64,000 nt of DNA, from assembly GCA_016874055.1 (NCBI GenBank), contig VGVG01000003.1:62001-126000 (forward strand), in the 5' to 3' direction. Source of the stretch: Gammaproteobacteria bacterium. Its GTDB lineage: Bacteria; Pseudomonadota; Gammaproteobacteria; Steroidobacterales; Steroidobacteraceae. The translations under genes and the position numbers were made by a program. Shown here piece after piece: positions 7,662-16,630 of the stretch (position 1 is its first letter; each line of letters opens with the position of its first letter). The notes under the pieces are model-generated. The model made no database searches. It was given only the letters and a program-made list of their open reading frames with translations, and was not told the DNA's origin.

Positions 7662-8909
7662 ATGCGTACGCTTCCGGCTTGGATATATGTCGCTCTGACG
7701 ACGATCGTGCTGTCATCGGGTGCCACCGCGCAACAGGCCAAAAATTCCCAACAAAAGAGCGCCCCTGCGCCGAAGGGTCCAACGGTCTCGAAGGCATTGC
7801 TTAAGCCTCTCGCCGCGGCGCAGGATGCGGCGAAGAAAGAGCAGTGGGCGGAATGTATTTCGCAACTTAAATCAGTCGACGGACAGCCGACTAACGCGCC
7901 GTACGACGTCTATATAATCAATGATATTCTCGGATTCTGCGCGCTTCGTGCCAATGAAAATGCGTTAGCCATCGCCTCATGGGCCAAGGTTGTTGACTCC
8001 GAGTTTGCTGAGGGTACGCGCGCCGCCTCGCTTCGCAAGGGTTTACTACAGTTATCGTACCAAGCGAAAGACTATGCGGCTGCGGTTTCCTATGGGCGCC
8101 GTCTCATAGAGCTCGGGACGGCCGACGAGAGCGTCTACCTGTTGACCATTCAGTCGCTATACCTTCAGAACGACTTTAAAGGAGCCGAGGCGCTTTCGGC
8201 CACCTATGTGACGTCGTTGGAGACGGCGGGGCAAACACCGCCAGATATGGCGCTACAGCTCTACTCCAGCGCGTGTATAAAGCAAGACGATGATGCCTGC
8301 ACGTTGCGTGCGCTCGAAAAACAGGCCCGTTACGCGCCTAAGAAAGAAACTTGGCCAAATCTCACGCTGCTGATGTTCCGTACAGGCGGCGAAGCGAATA
8401 CGCTCAATGTCTTCAGACTCTCTCGCGAAATGGGCGGGCTTTACCGTGGCGAAGAGTTTACGGAAATGGCTCAGCTTGCTCTGGAGAAGGGCTTGCCAGG
8501 CGAAGCGCAGTCGGTCATCGAGGAAGGCAAGGCGAAAGGAGTCTTTACGAATAAGTCGAACGCAGACCTCGCATCTCGACTGCTCGCATCAGCTAAGACG
8601 CAGGCGGCCGCTGATAAGCCCACGCTGTTGATGCAAGATAAGGAGGCCGCTGGTCGCAAAAACGGCGAGGTTGAGGTGCGCATTGGTGCGGCGTTCTTGA
8701 GTTATGGTGACTACGAACGCGCCGTAACCGCGTACGAGCGCGGTTTCGGCAAGGGAAACATTCGCAATCCGGAGGAAGCTCGTCTTAACCTCGGTATTGC
8801 TCAGCTCAAGGCCGGCAGTAAGGAAGCAGCGGCGGCGACGTTCGCAGCGGTCAAGGGCGATGAGACGCTGCAGCGAGTCGCTCGCCTGTGGGCGCTGCTC
8901 GCGAAGTAA
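7662..8909 (+). CDS. Secreted TPR-like protein (second of a tandem pair)
   Basis: A 415-residue paralogue of the preceding gene. It has a signal peptide (MRTLPAWIYVALTTIVLSSG, cleavage near ATAQQ), then TPR-like helical repeats such as YQAKDYAAAVSYGRRLIELG, LYLQNDFKGAEALSATYV and FLSYGDYERAVTAYERGFGKG. AAGGGGGGTGGGG lies before the ATG. The two proteins align along their whole length, so the pair arose by tandem duplication, but they are diverged enough to have separate roles. It is the last gene of the TonB cluster; the next gene is on the other strand. Predicted periplasmic location; partners unknown. Confidence 0.85.
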   Translation: MRTLPAWIYVALTTIVLSSGATAQQAKNSQQKSAPAPKGPTVSKALLKPLAAAQDAAKKEQWAECISQLKSVDGQPTNAPYDVYIINDILGFCALRANENALAIASWAKVVDSEFAEGTRAASLRKGLLQLSYQAKDYAAAVSYGRRLIELGTADESVYLLTIQSLYLQNDFKGAEALSATYVTSLETAGQTPPDMALQLYSSACIKQDDDACTLRALEKQARYAPKKETWPNLTLLMFRTGGEANTLNVFRLSREMGGLYRGEEFTEMAQLALEKGLPGEAQSVIEEGKAKGVFTNKSNADLASRLLASAKTQAAADKPTLLMQDKEAAGRKNGEVEVRIGAAFLSYGDYERAVTAYERGFGKGNIRNPEEARLNLGIAQLKAGSKEAAAATFAAVKGDETLQRVARLWALLAK

Positions 8910-8951
8910 AGAGTCAGTGATCTGAGGTCTGAGAAAATCCGAGCGTTTCGA

Positions 8952-9317
8952 TTAGGAGCCGACCGCCTCAAGGGGATCAATACCTCTCTCTGCTGATCCT
9001 AGGCGAGAAATTTCCTCAAGCTCGGCGTGCATCGCCCGCATCATCCGTTCGACGTACGCTGTACGAGCTGCGCTGCGCTCTGTCGCGGCGTCGGCATCCG
9101 GTTTCCACGCTTCGAGCTCCGAACGCGCGATCACTTGGTTCGAAGCGAGCAATCTCTCGAGGGCATCGAGTCGCTCACGAGTGACCGATAACTCTTCCAT
9201 TAGTGTCAGAGTCATTGAGAGCAGCTTGTCGGTGGCGGGGTCATTGAAATACTGCGGTCGCTTACCTTTGGCGACTCGCGCGATTTTCACTCTGGGGGTG
9301 GGTTGAGATTTGGTCAT
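8952..9317 (-). CDS. Small coiled hypothetical protein
   Basis: A 121-residue protein that I do not recognise. The N terminus is basic (KIARVAKGKRPQYFNDPATD), the middle is a long amphipathic helix (LLSMTLTLMEELSVTRERLD and ALERLLASNQVIARSELEAW), and a second helical stretch closes the protein (YVERMMRAMHAELEEISRLG). No membrane span, signal or catalytic motif is visible. ATG at 9317 is chosen because GAGG stands about ten bases upstream inside the end of the methyltransferase gene and the two genes are separated by two bases, so they are co-transcribed. It could be an accessory subunit or chaperone of the methyltransferase, which is inference from order alone. Confidence 0.7.
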   Translation of the reverse strand: MTKSQPTPRVKIARVAKGKRPQYFNDPATDKLLSMTLTLMEELSVTRERLDALERLLASNQVIARSELEAWKPDADAATERSAARTAYVERMMRAMHAELEEISRLGSAERGIDPLEAVGS

Positions 9318-9319
9318 CG

Positions 9320-10468
9320 TTATCCCGCCTCGGGCCGTGCCGCGAGAATCTTCCACAAGAAATTTTCTGCATAGTTCATTTGCGCGATGTCGAGTTTGGG
9401 AGCGAACTCATCGACTGTAACGCAATCCGCGACGAAGCCGCCCTTAAGTGCCTCGGCTGTGAGATCGATGTTGGTCATGAATCGGCTAAACGTTTCGTTG
9501 TTATTGTAGCTTTCCCAGTTGTGCATGAACTTTTCAATGATCGTCTTGCCACGTGGAATTTCAAGGTGCAGCATGAGTCCATTCGGAGAAAGCAACCGGT
9601 GACACTCGCGAAGAATTTTCGGCAGTGCACTCCGCGAGGTTTCGTGCAGTACGATATGTGACAGTACCAGATCGAAGCTGCTATCTGGGAAATCGGTTTT
9701 TTCAGCGTTTTGTTGACTGAAGTCGATTGCGACGCCAAGCGCCTCGGCACGTGCATGCGCATAACGAAGGACGGGTGCGGCGACGTCGATGCCATGAACA
9801 CGAGCCTGCGGGAAGGCACGCGCCCAGACCACTGAGCTGTTACCGATAGCGCAACCGAGGTCGAGAATTTTCTTAGGACGAAAGTCGGGATATTTTTCGC
9901 GGAGGTAGGCAAGAAGAATATCGCCCATTAGGTTATTTTCAGGCCCGAGCGCCCCACCCATGTAGAGGTTGATGCCCTTGTCGTAGATCACCCCGGCCGC
10001 GATGTCATCGTTGGTAAATTCAGTGTGGTAACCACCCGGTTGCAGGTGAATGTCTACCGCGGTGTGATAACGCGGAATGTTCAGATTAGGGTCGAGGCGC
10101 ATCGAACCACGGCCAGTCGTTGTAGCCCCCTCAGCAAGCTTTCTGGATGTTTCAATTAAAGCATCGAGTTGGCGCTCAGTCGGATCGATAACTGAGTCCC
10201 AGAGCATCTCCTGGCTGCGGCGCTGCATGGCACTCCAAAACTGGTAGAACGGGTCCTGGGTCATGAGCTCGCGAACTTCGTCGTGATCGTTGGGCGCACG
10301 TCCCTCGCTCGCCCGGAAATTTGGTTCGACGCGATTCTCGTAAACCTTGTACGCGCCCGGCATCAGCCGCGCCGAGAGATGGGCACGCAGGGAAGAAACG
10401 AAATCCTGCCTAGCCTGCTCATCGAGATCGGTCGTCGGCTGCATCGCATGTTGATTGAACGCGGGCAT
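9320..10468 (-). CDS. Class I SAM-dependent methyltransferase with long N-terminal extension
   Basis: A 382-residue cytoplasmic enzyme. Residues about 195-310 form a Rossmann methyltransferase domain with motif I ILDLGCAIGN (201-210), the acidic ribose-binding VHGIDVA, and post-motif SFDLVLSHIVLHE. The first 190 residues form a helical, family-specific extension (LMPGAYKVYE, FYQFWSAMQRRSQEM) that has no counterpart in generic small-molecule methyltransferases and may shape the substrate pocket. It is followed after two bases by the small coiled protein gene and preceded by a 104-base gap to the VOC gene. Together with the hydantoinase and CoA-transferase genes it suggests a role in a dedicated catabolic pathway. 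Fold certain, substrate unknown. Confidence 0.85.
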   Translation of the reverse strand: MPAFNQHAMQPTTDLDEQARQDFVSSLRAHLSARLMPGAYKVYENRVEPNFRASEGRAPNDHDEVRELMTQDPFYQFWSAMQRRSQEMLWDSVIDPTERQLDALIETSRKLAEGATTTGRGSMRLDPNLNIPRYHTAVDIHLQPGGYHTEFTNDDIAAGVIYDKGINLYMGGALGPENNLMGDILLAYLREKYPDFRPKKILDLGCAIGNSSVVWARAFPQARVHGIDVAAPVLRYAHARAEALGVAIDFSQQNAEKTDFPDSSFDLVLSHIVLHETSRSALPKILRECHRLLSPNGLMLHLEIPRGKTIIEKFMHNWESYNNNETFSRFMTNIDLTAEALKGGFVADCVTVDEFAPKLDIAQMNYAENFLWKILAARPEAG

Positions 10469-10572
10469 TAAGTCTTCTCTGCGGCCGATGGGGTTATATT
10501 GATCCTACCGAAACCAACGAGCCTGTCTGACGCACAGATCAGTCGTGTCCGAAAGGTGGTTAGAGTCGGCGC

Positions 10573-11466
10573 TCAGGTTGACGTCTCGATGAGTTCGATC
10601 AGCTCACCTGCCGCCCCCCAACAAAGCGCCGCCCTGCGTCCGTTGTAGGGCGACTCGGGCAGCGCCCGTGGCGGTGCGGTCCACTCAAGGCCAGCAGGAA
10701 GTTGCTCAACACCGAACGTGACCATCGAAATGGCGGGCGGAAGTTCGCCCTTTCGCGCATCGCGAGGGAACGTGGTAGCCGGCATTCGATCGATCTCGAT
10801 GTAGGACTGCCCCTGCAGCGGCAAAGCGGCTAGGTCGTATCGAGTGTCGGGTGGCATGCCATGGGCATTGGAGAGAACGGAAATCACCACCGGCATTACA
10901 GGCGCCTCGGCCACGCCGAAATGCTCTCGGTAGAACGCATTGACCTGCTGCACCGACGGCCCACCCAAAATTACGATGAACACCCGATCGATGAAATGCT
11001 TGGCTTCAGGGGTATCGAACTGCGGAAGTTTTTCTGAGAACGATGTGAGATACAGCGCCTCGTTGGCCGGTCCGAGCACTTGCGCTGCACGAATCTTATC
11101 CGAGATCGAGAGGTTTGCAGGGGCGCCTATTATTTTGAACGGCGAGCCGGCGAGGGCGGCTACAGCCTTGTCGGTGTCTTGCACCATGAGCTCTGCCGAA
11201 TTCCAACCCATGTGGCGAAACGGAACGTAATTGGGACAGATCTCGCCCTCAACAAAACGTAGAAATGTTTGTCCGTCGCCCTCTGGGAGCATCAGCGCAT
11301 ATCGACGACCCGTGAGATTCGATATCCCCCAGAGCGAGGCCTGTGCGGTGCTCAGGCGTCCGTGATCGACTAGCTCGTAACCGAGAAATAGCCGATAGCT
11401 GTCAATCATCTGCTGCAATTCCGGCGCGGAAATGGTCACACAGTAAATCGGCCCTAGAGTGGACAT
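10573..11466 (-). CDS. VOC-superfamily protein (glyoxalase/dioxygenase fold)
   Basis: A 297-residue protein with two vicinal-oxygen-chelate modules. The first starts GPIYCVTISAPELQQMIDSY with the typical LGYELVDHGRL continuation, and the second covers about residues 140-295 (FIVILGGPSVQQVNAFYREH). VOC proteins bind a metal and include glyoxalases, extradiol dioxygenases, epimerases and resistance proteins. The usual His and Glu ligands are not obvious in every position, so a metal-free or unusual variant is possible. It lies eight bases after the cysteine hydrolase gene, in the same minus-strand run as the CoA transferase. The neighbouring genes suggest an isomerase or ring-processing step, but the sequence alone does not give the substrate. 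Confidence 0.78.
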   Translation of the reverse strand: MSTLGPIYCVTISAPELQQMIDSYRLFLGYELVDHGRLSTAQASLWGISNLTGRRYALMLPEGDGQTFLRFVEGEICPNYVPFRHMGWNSAELMVQDTDKAVAALAGSPFKIIGAPANLSISDKIRAAQVLGPANEALYLTSFSEKLPQFDTPEAKHFIDRVFIVILGGPSVQQVNAFYREHFGVAEAPVMPVVISVLSNAHGMPPDTRYDLAALPLQGQSYIEIDRMPATTFPRDARKGELPPAISMVTFGVEQLPAGLEWTAPPRALPESPYNGRRAALCWGAAGELIELIETST

Positions 11467-11474
11467 GTGGAGCC

Positions 11475-12128
11475 TCAGCGTCCGAGGCCGTTAAGATAGC
11501 TAAGGACGTCAGATAACGAAGCTACTTCAGCGTACTTAGCTTGCAGATCAAACAGGTTGGCCTCGTGCGGTCCTACGGCTCGATCACCGACGGCCTCGCG
11601 TACGACCACCGGAATGAACCCGTGCTGACAACAGTCGACTGCGCTTGCGCGCACGCAACCACTCGTTGATAAACCAGCGATGAGTACGGTATCAACGCCC
11701 AAGGCAGTCAGTGTCGAGGCTAAGGTCGTACCAAAGAACGCGCTCGCGTATTGTTTAGAAATGACGGTTTCATCGGCAGCCGGCTCGAGACCCGCTGCGA
11801 ACGCCGCGAGATCCGGGTGCATACCCGCCTCGAAGCATTTAAGGGCGGGTACTTTCTTAAAAAAAACTCCGCCGTCTCGGCCGCCCGGTTGGTACACCAC
11901 GTTCGTATGGATGACGGGAATACGCGTGTGTCTCGCGTACCGCAGTAAAGTTTCGCAATCTGTGCGCGCCTGTTCGACTCCAGCATAGAGCGGGGACTCT
12001 TTGACGAGATACGCGCGGACAAAGTCGATGACGAGCAAGGCGGGTCGACATCCGAGCGCCAGCGTTTTGCCGAATCCGCCGCGAGCACAGTTCGCGTGAA
12101 GTGACTCACCCACAACGGTCGCGCTCAA
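11475..12128 (-). CDS. Isochorismatase-like cysteine hydrolase (N-carbamoylsarcosine amidase type)
   Basis: A 217-residue hydrolase of the isochorismatase superfamily. The catalytic triad can be read as Asp in LLVIDFVRAYL, Lys in VISKQYASAFFGT and Cys in GLSTSGCVRASAVD. The GCVRASAVD context and the N-terminal aromatic-rich approach to the Asp are typical of the N-carbamoylsarcosine amidohydrolase branch, which releases ammonia and CO2 from N-carbamoyl amino acids. The start overlaps the stop of the CoA-transferase gene by four bases. A second member of the same family lies at 18632 on the other strand, next to hydantoinase genes, which strengthens a carbamoyl or amide substrate. Exact substrate is inference. 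Confidence 0.87.
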   Translation of the reverse strand: MSATVVGESLHANCARGGFGKTLALGCRPALLVIDFVRAYLVKESPLYAGVEQARTDCETLLRYARHTRIPVIHTNVVYQPGGRDGGVFFKKVPALKCFEAGMHPDLAAFAAGLEPAADETVISKQYASAFFGTTLASTLTALGVDTVLIAGLSTSGCVRASAVDCCQHGFIPVVVREAVGDRAVGPHEANLFDLQAKYAEVASLSDVLSYLNGLGR

Positions 12129-13339
12129 ATGACCTTCGCCGCGCGTAACTGGGCGAGTCGCTCTACGCCATACCCCAAGAGTCGCGCGAAGACCTCGTCG
12201 TTATGCTGACCGAGATCGATGGGCGCCGCGCTGTGTACGCCGCCCGGTGTGACCGAGAACTTCGGCACCGCGTTCTGCATACGCAGCTCGCCGAAATACG
12301 GGTGCTTAGTCGTGATGATGGCGTCTCGCGCCTTAAAGTGCGGATCTTCCAGCATCTCGGGCGCTCGGTAGATCTGCCCGGCAGGTACGCCGAATTCGTC
12401 CATGATCTCGAGAACCTTTTTAGTTGACATCGTCTGCGTCCAGGCTTCAATTAAACCGTCCAGCAACTTTTGATTAGTACCGCGCGACTGATGATTCACA
12501 AACCTCAGATCGGTCGGCCATGTCGGTTGCTGCATCGCTTCGCACAGACGTCCAAAGACGGTGTCCTGATTGGCCGCAATCAATACCAGGCCGTCGCTAG
12601 TTTTATAAACGTTCGAGGGCGCGACGTTGGGCAGGATCGCTCCGGTGCGCTCGCGGATGTAACCGGTTTTATCATATTCGGTGATGAGCGATTCCATCAT
12701 TGCAAGAACGGCTTCATACAGCGCCGAATCGACGATCTGTCCGCGACCGGTCTTTTCGCGATGGTGGAGGGCCGCCAGGGCACCCACGCAGGCAAAGGTT
12801 GCGGCGAGCTCGTCACCAATGCTGATGCCCATACGCGCGGGTGGGGTGGACGGGTCGCCGCATACGTAACGCAAACCACCCATAGCCTCACCGATCGCCC
12901 CGAAGCCGGCTCGACGAGAATATGGGCCGGTCTGGCCATAGCCGGACACGCGGATCATGATGAGCTTGGGATTGATCTTGGCGAGCTCGGCATAGCCACA
13001 ATTCCATTTTTCCATCGTTCCCGGACGGAAGTTCTCAAGTACGAAGTCAGCCTTTTTGACTAAACCCTTAAAAAGGCTTTGCCCTTCCTCGTGCCGCATA
13101 TTGATGGTTACTGCCTTTTTGTTTCGTGCCACGACCGGCCACCACAAAGAAGGCTCGCCTGCCTTCTGCCGGCCCCAGACTCGCATCGGATCGCCTTGAC
13201 CGGGCGGTTCGATCTTTATGACCTCGGCGCCCATGTCGCCAAGGAGCTGGCCACAGAACGGGCCCGCGAGCAGGGTGCCGAGCTCGAGGACTCGTAGATC
13301 GGATAGGGGACCACGCTTAAACGTCGTATCCTCGGACAT
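12125..13339 (-). CDS. Class III (CaiB/BaiF) CoA transferase
   Basis: A 404-residue family III CoA transferase, which moves CoA between acyl donors and a free carboxylic acid. Characteristic features are LGTLLAGPFCGQLLGDMGAE near the N terminus, VIKIEPPGQGDPMR, the FGAIGEAMGGL stretch, and the catalytic Asp in GISIGDELAATFACVGALAA. TGRGQIVDSALYEAVLAM and the C-terminal RAPEMLEDPHFKARD are also typical. It heads the minus-strand run (cysteine hydrolase, VOC, methyltransferase, small protein) and is divergent from an HMG-CoA-lyase-like gene 151 bases away. CoA transferase plus lyase is a recurring pair for activating and cleaving a hydroxy dicarboxylic acid; a second such pair lies at 43067-45186. 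Substrate unknown. Confidence 0.9.
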   Translation of the reverse strand: MSEDTTFKRGPLSDLRVLELGTLLAGPFCGQLLGDMGAEVIKIEPPGQGDPMRVWGRQKAGEPSLWWPVVARNKKAVTINMRHEEGQSLFKGLVKKADFVLENFRPGTMEKWNCGYAELAKINPKLIMIRVSGYGQTGPYSRRAGFGAIGEAMGGLRYVCGDPSTPPARMGISIGDELAATFACVGALAALHHREKTGRGQIVDSALYEAVLAMMESLITEYDKTGYIRERTGAILPNVAPSNVYKTSDGLVLIAANQDTVFGRLCEAMQQPTWPTDLRFVNHQSRGTNQKLLDGLIEAWTQTMSTKKVLEIMDEFGVPAGQIYRAPEMLEDPHFKARDAIITTKHPYFGELRMQNAVPKFSVTPGGVHSAAPIDLGQHNDEVFARLLGYGVERLAQLRAAKVI

Positions 13340-13490
13340 GAAAACCTCGATTATTCGAGAGGCATAGAATCGATGAACTTGTACCGGCGGGAATCGTGCG
13401 GGTCAAGGACCGTCGGTGCTGTGGTCCGCCGCTGCTAGAATCGTGGGAGCCATCGTCTTGGTCGAGCGCGAGGAGAACGAGGAGAATAAA

Positions 13491-14408
13491 ATGTTCCGAC
13501 GGGTTGAGATCGTTGAGGTGGGTCCTCGAGACGGGTTGCAGAGCGAGCCTGGCGTGCTACCTACCCCGGCGAAAATCGAGTTGATCGAGCGTCTGATCGA
13601 TACGGGGCTTCGGCGGGTCGAAGTAACGAGTTTTGTAAACCCAAAGAAAGTCCCGCAAATGGCGGATGCAGAACTCGTGCTTGCGGGTCTTCGCAAACGC
13701 GATGACGTTTGCTACGTCGGGCTGGTTCTCAATAAAAAAGGTTTTGAGCGCGCCGTGACTGCGGGTTGCGATGAAGTCGGGATGGCGGTCGTTGCAAGTG
13801 ATACGTTCAATAAAAGAAATCAGGGTGTCGGCACGGACGAGTCCATTGCCGCATGGCTTGCGATCGCTCGTGAGGCGAAAGTGGTTGGGATCCGAGCGCA
13901 AGTCACCGTATCGGCGGCGTTCGGTTGCCCGTTCGAGGGCGAAATCTCCGTCGCCCGAGTGATCGAAGTGGCCAAGCGGGTGGCGGAGGCCGAGCCATTC
14001 GAGATCTCGTTTGCCGACACCGTTGGAGTCGGTGTTCCGTCTCAGGTGACTGAGATCATCGGTCGGGCTCGGTCGGTCTTGCCCGACAGTATTCGTCTCC
14101 GGGCGCATTTTCACAACACGCGAAATACCGGGTTGGCGAATGCCTACGCGGCCATTGAGGCTGGTGTGTCAGCCCTCGACTCTAGCGTCGGCGGGATCGG
14201 TGGCTGCCCCTTCGCCCCAGCTGCAACCGGCAATATCCCGACGGAGGACCTGATTTATATGTTGGAGCGCTCGGGGGTTTCGACGGGGGTCAACCTCGCC
14301 AAGCTTGTGTCCACGACCGAGTGGCTGCAGAAAACTCTCGGTCGTAACGTGCCGGGGATGCTCGTCAAGGCAGGGATGTTTCCTAAAACTGCGGCGGAAG
14401 CCGCCTGA
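13491..14408 (+). CDS. HMG-CoA lyase-like acyl-CoA lyase
   Basis: A 305-residue TIM-barrel lyase of the DRE-TIM/HMG-CoA lyase family, which splits a 3-hydroxyacyl-CoA to acetyl-CoA and a ketone or oxo acid. VEVGPRDGLQSEPG carries the catalytic Arg and Asp, HFHNTRNTGLANA the metal-binding His pair, and GGIGGCPFAPAATGNIPTED the catalytic Cys loop. GAGGAGAATAAA precedes ATG 13491; a longer in-frame start at 13416 is rejected because it adds a non-homologous leader. It is divergent from the CoA transferase and precedes hydantoinase genes on the same strand after a 105-base gap. HMG-CoA or citramalyl-CoA are the likeliest substrates of the family; specificity cannot be read. Confidence 0.9.
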   Translation: MFRRVEIVEVGPRDGLQSEPGVLPTPAKIELIERLIDTGLRRVEVTSFVNPKKVPQMADAELVLAGLRKRDDVCYVGLVLNKKGFERAVTAGCDEVGMAVVASDTFNKRNQGVGTDESIAAWLAIAREAKVVGIRAQVTVSAAFGCPFEGEISVARVIEVAKRVAEAEPFEISFADTVGVGVPSQVTEIIGRARSVLPDSIRLRAHFHNTRNTGLANAYAAIEAGVSALDSSVGGIGGCPFAPAATGNIPTEDLIYMLERSGVSTGVNLAKLVSTTEWLQKTLGRNVPGMLVKAGMFPKTAAEAA

Positions 14409-14513
14409 TGGAAGCCTGCGTCTCCGAAAGGACAGCCCAATTGCGCTGCCGACGGGGTCGCCCGATACTTGCGGTAAATTGTCTTCTCTGAATCGGAGAG
14501 CCCCGGAGGGCGC

Positions 14514-16613
14514 ATGTCATATCGTTTGGGTGTAGATGTCGGCGGCACGTTCACTGACCTGCTGCTCGTTCACGAAAAATCAGGCCAGACCTGGTCTGCA
14601 AAGGTTCCTTCGACCCCTGCGGATCAATCGATTGGCGTTCTCAACGGCATTCAGCGAGTCTGCGGGCGCGCGGGGATCGATCCCACCGCGATCGATCACG
14701 TGATGCACGGGACAACTATTGCCACCAATACCGTGCTCACTGGAACGGGTGCGCGTTGCGGCCTCGTTACGACAAAGGGTTACAAGCAGGTGCTGCAGAT
14801 TGCGCGCTCCTACGTACCGGGCGGACTCGGCGGATGGATCATCTACAATAAGTCGCTGCCGATGGCACCGCTCGCGTGCACCATCGAAGCCGACGAACGC
14901 GTAAGCGCAAAGGGCGAGATCGTCAAGCGCCTCGACGAAAAAGCGCTACGTACGAGTTTGCGCAAGCTAAAGGCGCAGAACATCGAAGCACTCACGGTCT
15001 CTCTGATTAACTCCTTCGCTAATCCTTCGCACGAACGGCGGGTACGCGAAATCGCTCGGGAGGAACTGCTGGGCACCCCGGTCTCGATCTCTTCCGACGT
15101 CGTCCCTGAAATGCAGGAGTACGAGCGCACGGTTACCACGGTCGCCAACTCGTATGTCCGTCCTCGAGTCGATCGCTACGTCAATAACCTAAAGGCAAAG
15201 CTCGGACAGGTCGCGAAAGATGTGAAACTGCACATCCTGCGTTCCGACGGCGGTCTCGCCTCGGCGTCTTCGGCCGCCGAATATCCGGTCAATCTGTTGA
15301 TGTCTGGTCCGGCCGGGGGTGTGACGGGTGCGCTATGGGTCGCCGTGCAGGCAGGGTTTCCGAACCTGCTAACGGTGGACGTCGGCGGAACGTCCACGGA
15401 TGTCGCGCTCATTCAGGGCGGTCATCCGCGTCTGCGTCGCGAAACGACGGTCGGTGACGTCACAGTTCGTGCGTCGTCGGTTGACATTCGTACGATCGGT
15501 GCGGGTGGTGGCTCGATTGCCCACGTCCCTGAGCTCACAAAAGCGTTGCGCGTCGGTCCGCAATCGGCCGGCGCTGATCCGGGACCTGCGGCATATAACC
15601 GCGGCGGCACAGAACCTACAGTGGCAGACGCAAATATCGTGCTCGGTTATCTCCCCGAGATGCAAAAGCTCGGTGGGGACATGGTGCTCAACCGCGAACT
15701 CGCCTACATGGTGGTCAAGAAAGTAGGTACAGCACTCGGGCTTAACGTTGAGCAGGCCGCGCAAGGTATATACAACATTGTCAACGAAAACATGGTCGGC
15801 GCTCTGCGGCTCGTGTCGGTTGAGCAAGGTTACGATCCACGCGATTACGCACTTATCGCCTTCGGCGGCGCAGGTCCGCTGCACGCCAATGCCTTGTCGC
15901 GATTGCTCGGCTCGTGGCCGTCGATCATCCCGCCGGGTCCTGGCGTGCTCTGCGCCTTAGGTGATGCGACCACGGCTGTCCGTGACGAGCGCGCGCGTAC
16001 CTACGTTCGAAAGTTCAGCGAGACGAGTGCCAAAGAAATCGATAAAATCCTTAAGGGCCTCGCGAGTGACGCCTCGAGGGGACTTGAGGAAGAAGGCGTC
16101 AAAAAGTCAGAGATTACTACGACTTATCAGGTCGACGTCCGGTACCACGGTCAGGGCCTGCGTCTTTCGGTCGAGGTCAACCTCGCTGAGTTACAGAAAA
16201 AGGGACTCATGGCGATCTCCGACAAATTCGATGAAGAGCATAAGCGTCTTTTCACGTTTGCGCTACCGCTCGAGCACGAGCTCGTAACGCTGCGCGCCTC
16301 GGTTCAGGGTCAGGGCATCAAGATCAAGCGCCAAACGCTCGTTTCGGGCGGGTCCGATCCAAAGGCCGCGGTAGTCGGTAAGCAAAAATCGTTTATGGAC
16401 GACAAAGGTGTTACGGCTACCGTTTACGACCGTGCGAAGCTCAAGTCCGGCAACAGGGTTCGCGGCCCGGCGATTATTGTAGAGATGGACTCGACGACGA
16501 TTATCTTGCCGAAGCACACCGGCCATGTCGAAAAGTCCGGCTGCATTCTGATTTACCCCGATAACTACAAGGCGCAAAAGAAAGTTGCGTCGCGTAAGTC
16601 GGGAAAGAAGTAA
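14514..16613 (+). CDS. hyuA: Hydantoinase/oxoprolinase subunit A
   Basis: A 699-residue ATP-dependent amidohydrolase or carboxylase subunit of the hydantoinase A/5-oxoprolinase family. The N-terminal ATPase-type domain begins RLGVDVGGTFTDLLLV, and a second phosphate-binding segment VDVGGTSTDVALIQGG marks the hydantoinase A domain near residue 285. MHGTTIATNTVL and GAGGGSIAHV are typical. The C-terminal region is the less conserved domain shared with acetone carboxylase subunits. GGAGG lies five bases before the ATG. It forms a complex with HyuB, encoded 17 bases later. Members hydrolyse N-methylhydantoin, oxoproline or caprolactam at the expense of ATP, or carboxylate ketones; the neighbouring carbamoylsarcosine-type hydrolases favour a hydantoin-like ring, which is inference. 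Confidence 0.92.
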   Translation: MSYRLGVDVGGTFTDLLLVHEKSGQTWSAKVPSTPADQSIGVLNGIQRVCGRAGIDPTAIDHVMHGTTIATNTVLTGTGARCGLVTTKGYKQVLQIARSYVPGGLGGWIIYNKSLPMAPLACTIEADERVSAKGEIVKRLDEKALRTSLRKLKAQNIEALTVSLINSFANPSHERRVREIAREELLGTPVSISSDVVPEMQEYERTVTTVANSYVRPRVDRYVNNLKAKLGQVAKDVKLHILRSDGGLASASSAAEYPVNLLMSGPAGGVTGALWVAVQAGFPNLLTVDVGGTSTDVALIQGGHPRLRRETTVGDVTVRASSVDIRTIGAGGGSIAHVPELTKALRVGPQSAGADPGPAAYNRGGTEPTVADANIVLGYLPEMQKLGGDMVLNRELAYMVVKKVGTALGLNVEQAAQGIYNIVNENMVGALRLVSVEQGYDPRDYALIAFGGAGPLHANALSRLLGSWPSIIPPGPGVLCALGDATTAVRDERARTYVRKFSETSAKEIDKILKGLASDASRGLEEEGVKKSEITTTYQVDVRYHGQGLRLSVEVNLAELQKKGLMAISDKFDEEHKRLFTFALPLEHELVTLRASVQGQGIKIKRQTLVSGGSDPKAAVVGKQKSFMDDKGVTATVYDRAKLKSGNRVRGPAIIVEMDSTTIILPKHTGHVEKSGCILIYPDNYKAQKKVASRKSGKK

Positions 16614-16630
16614 TCGAGAGGAACACGCTT

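Noticed and set aside
12470-13063. Long antisense frame of 197 residues
   Set aside because: It lies wholly opposite the CoA transferase gene and has no family features; long antisense frames are expected in GC-rich DNA.
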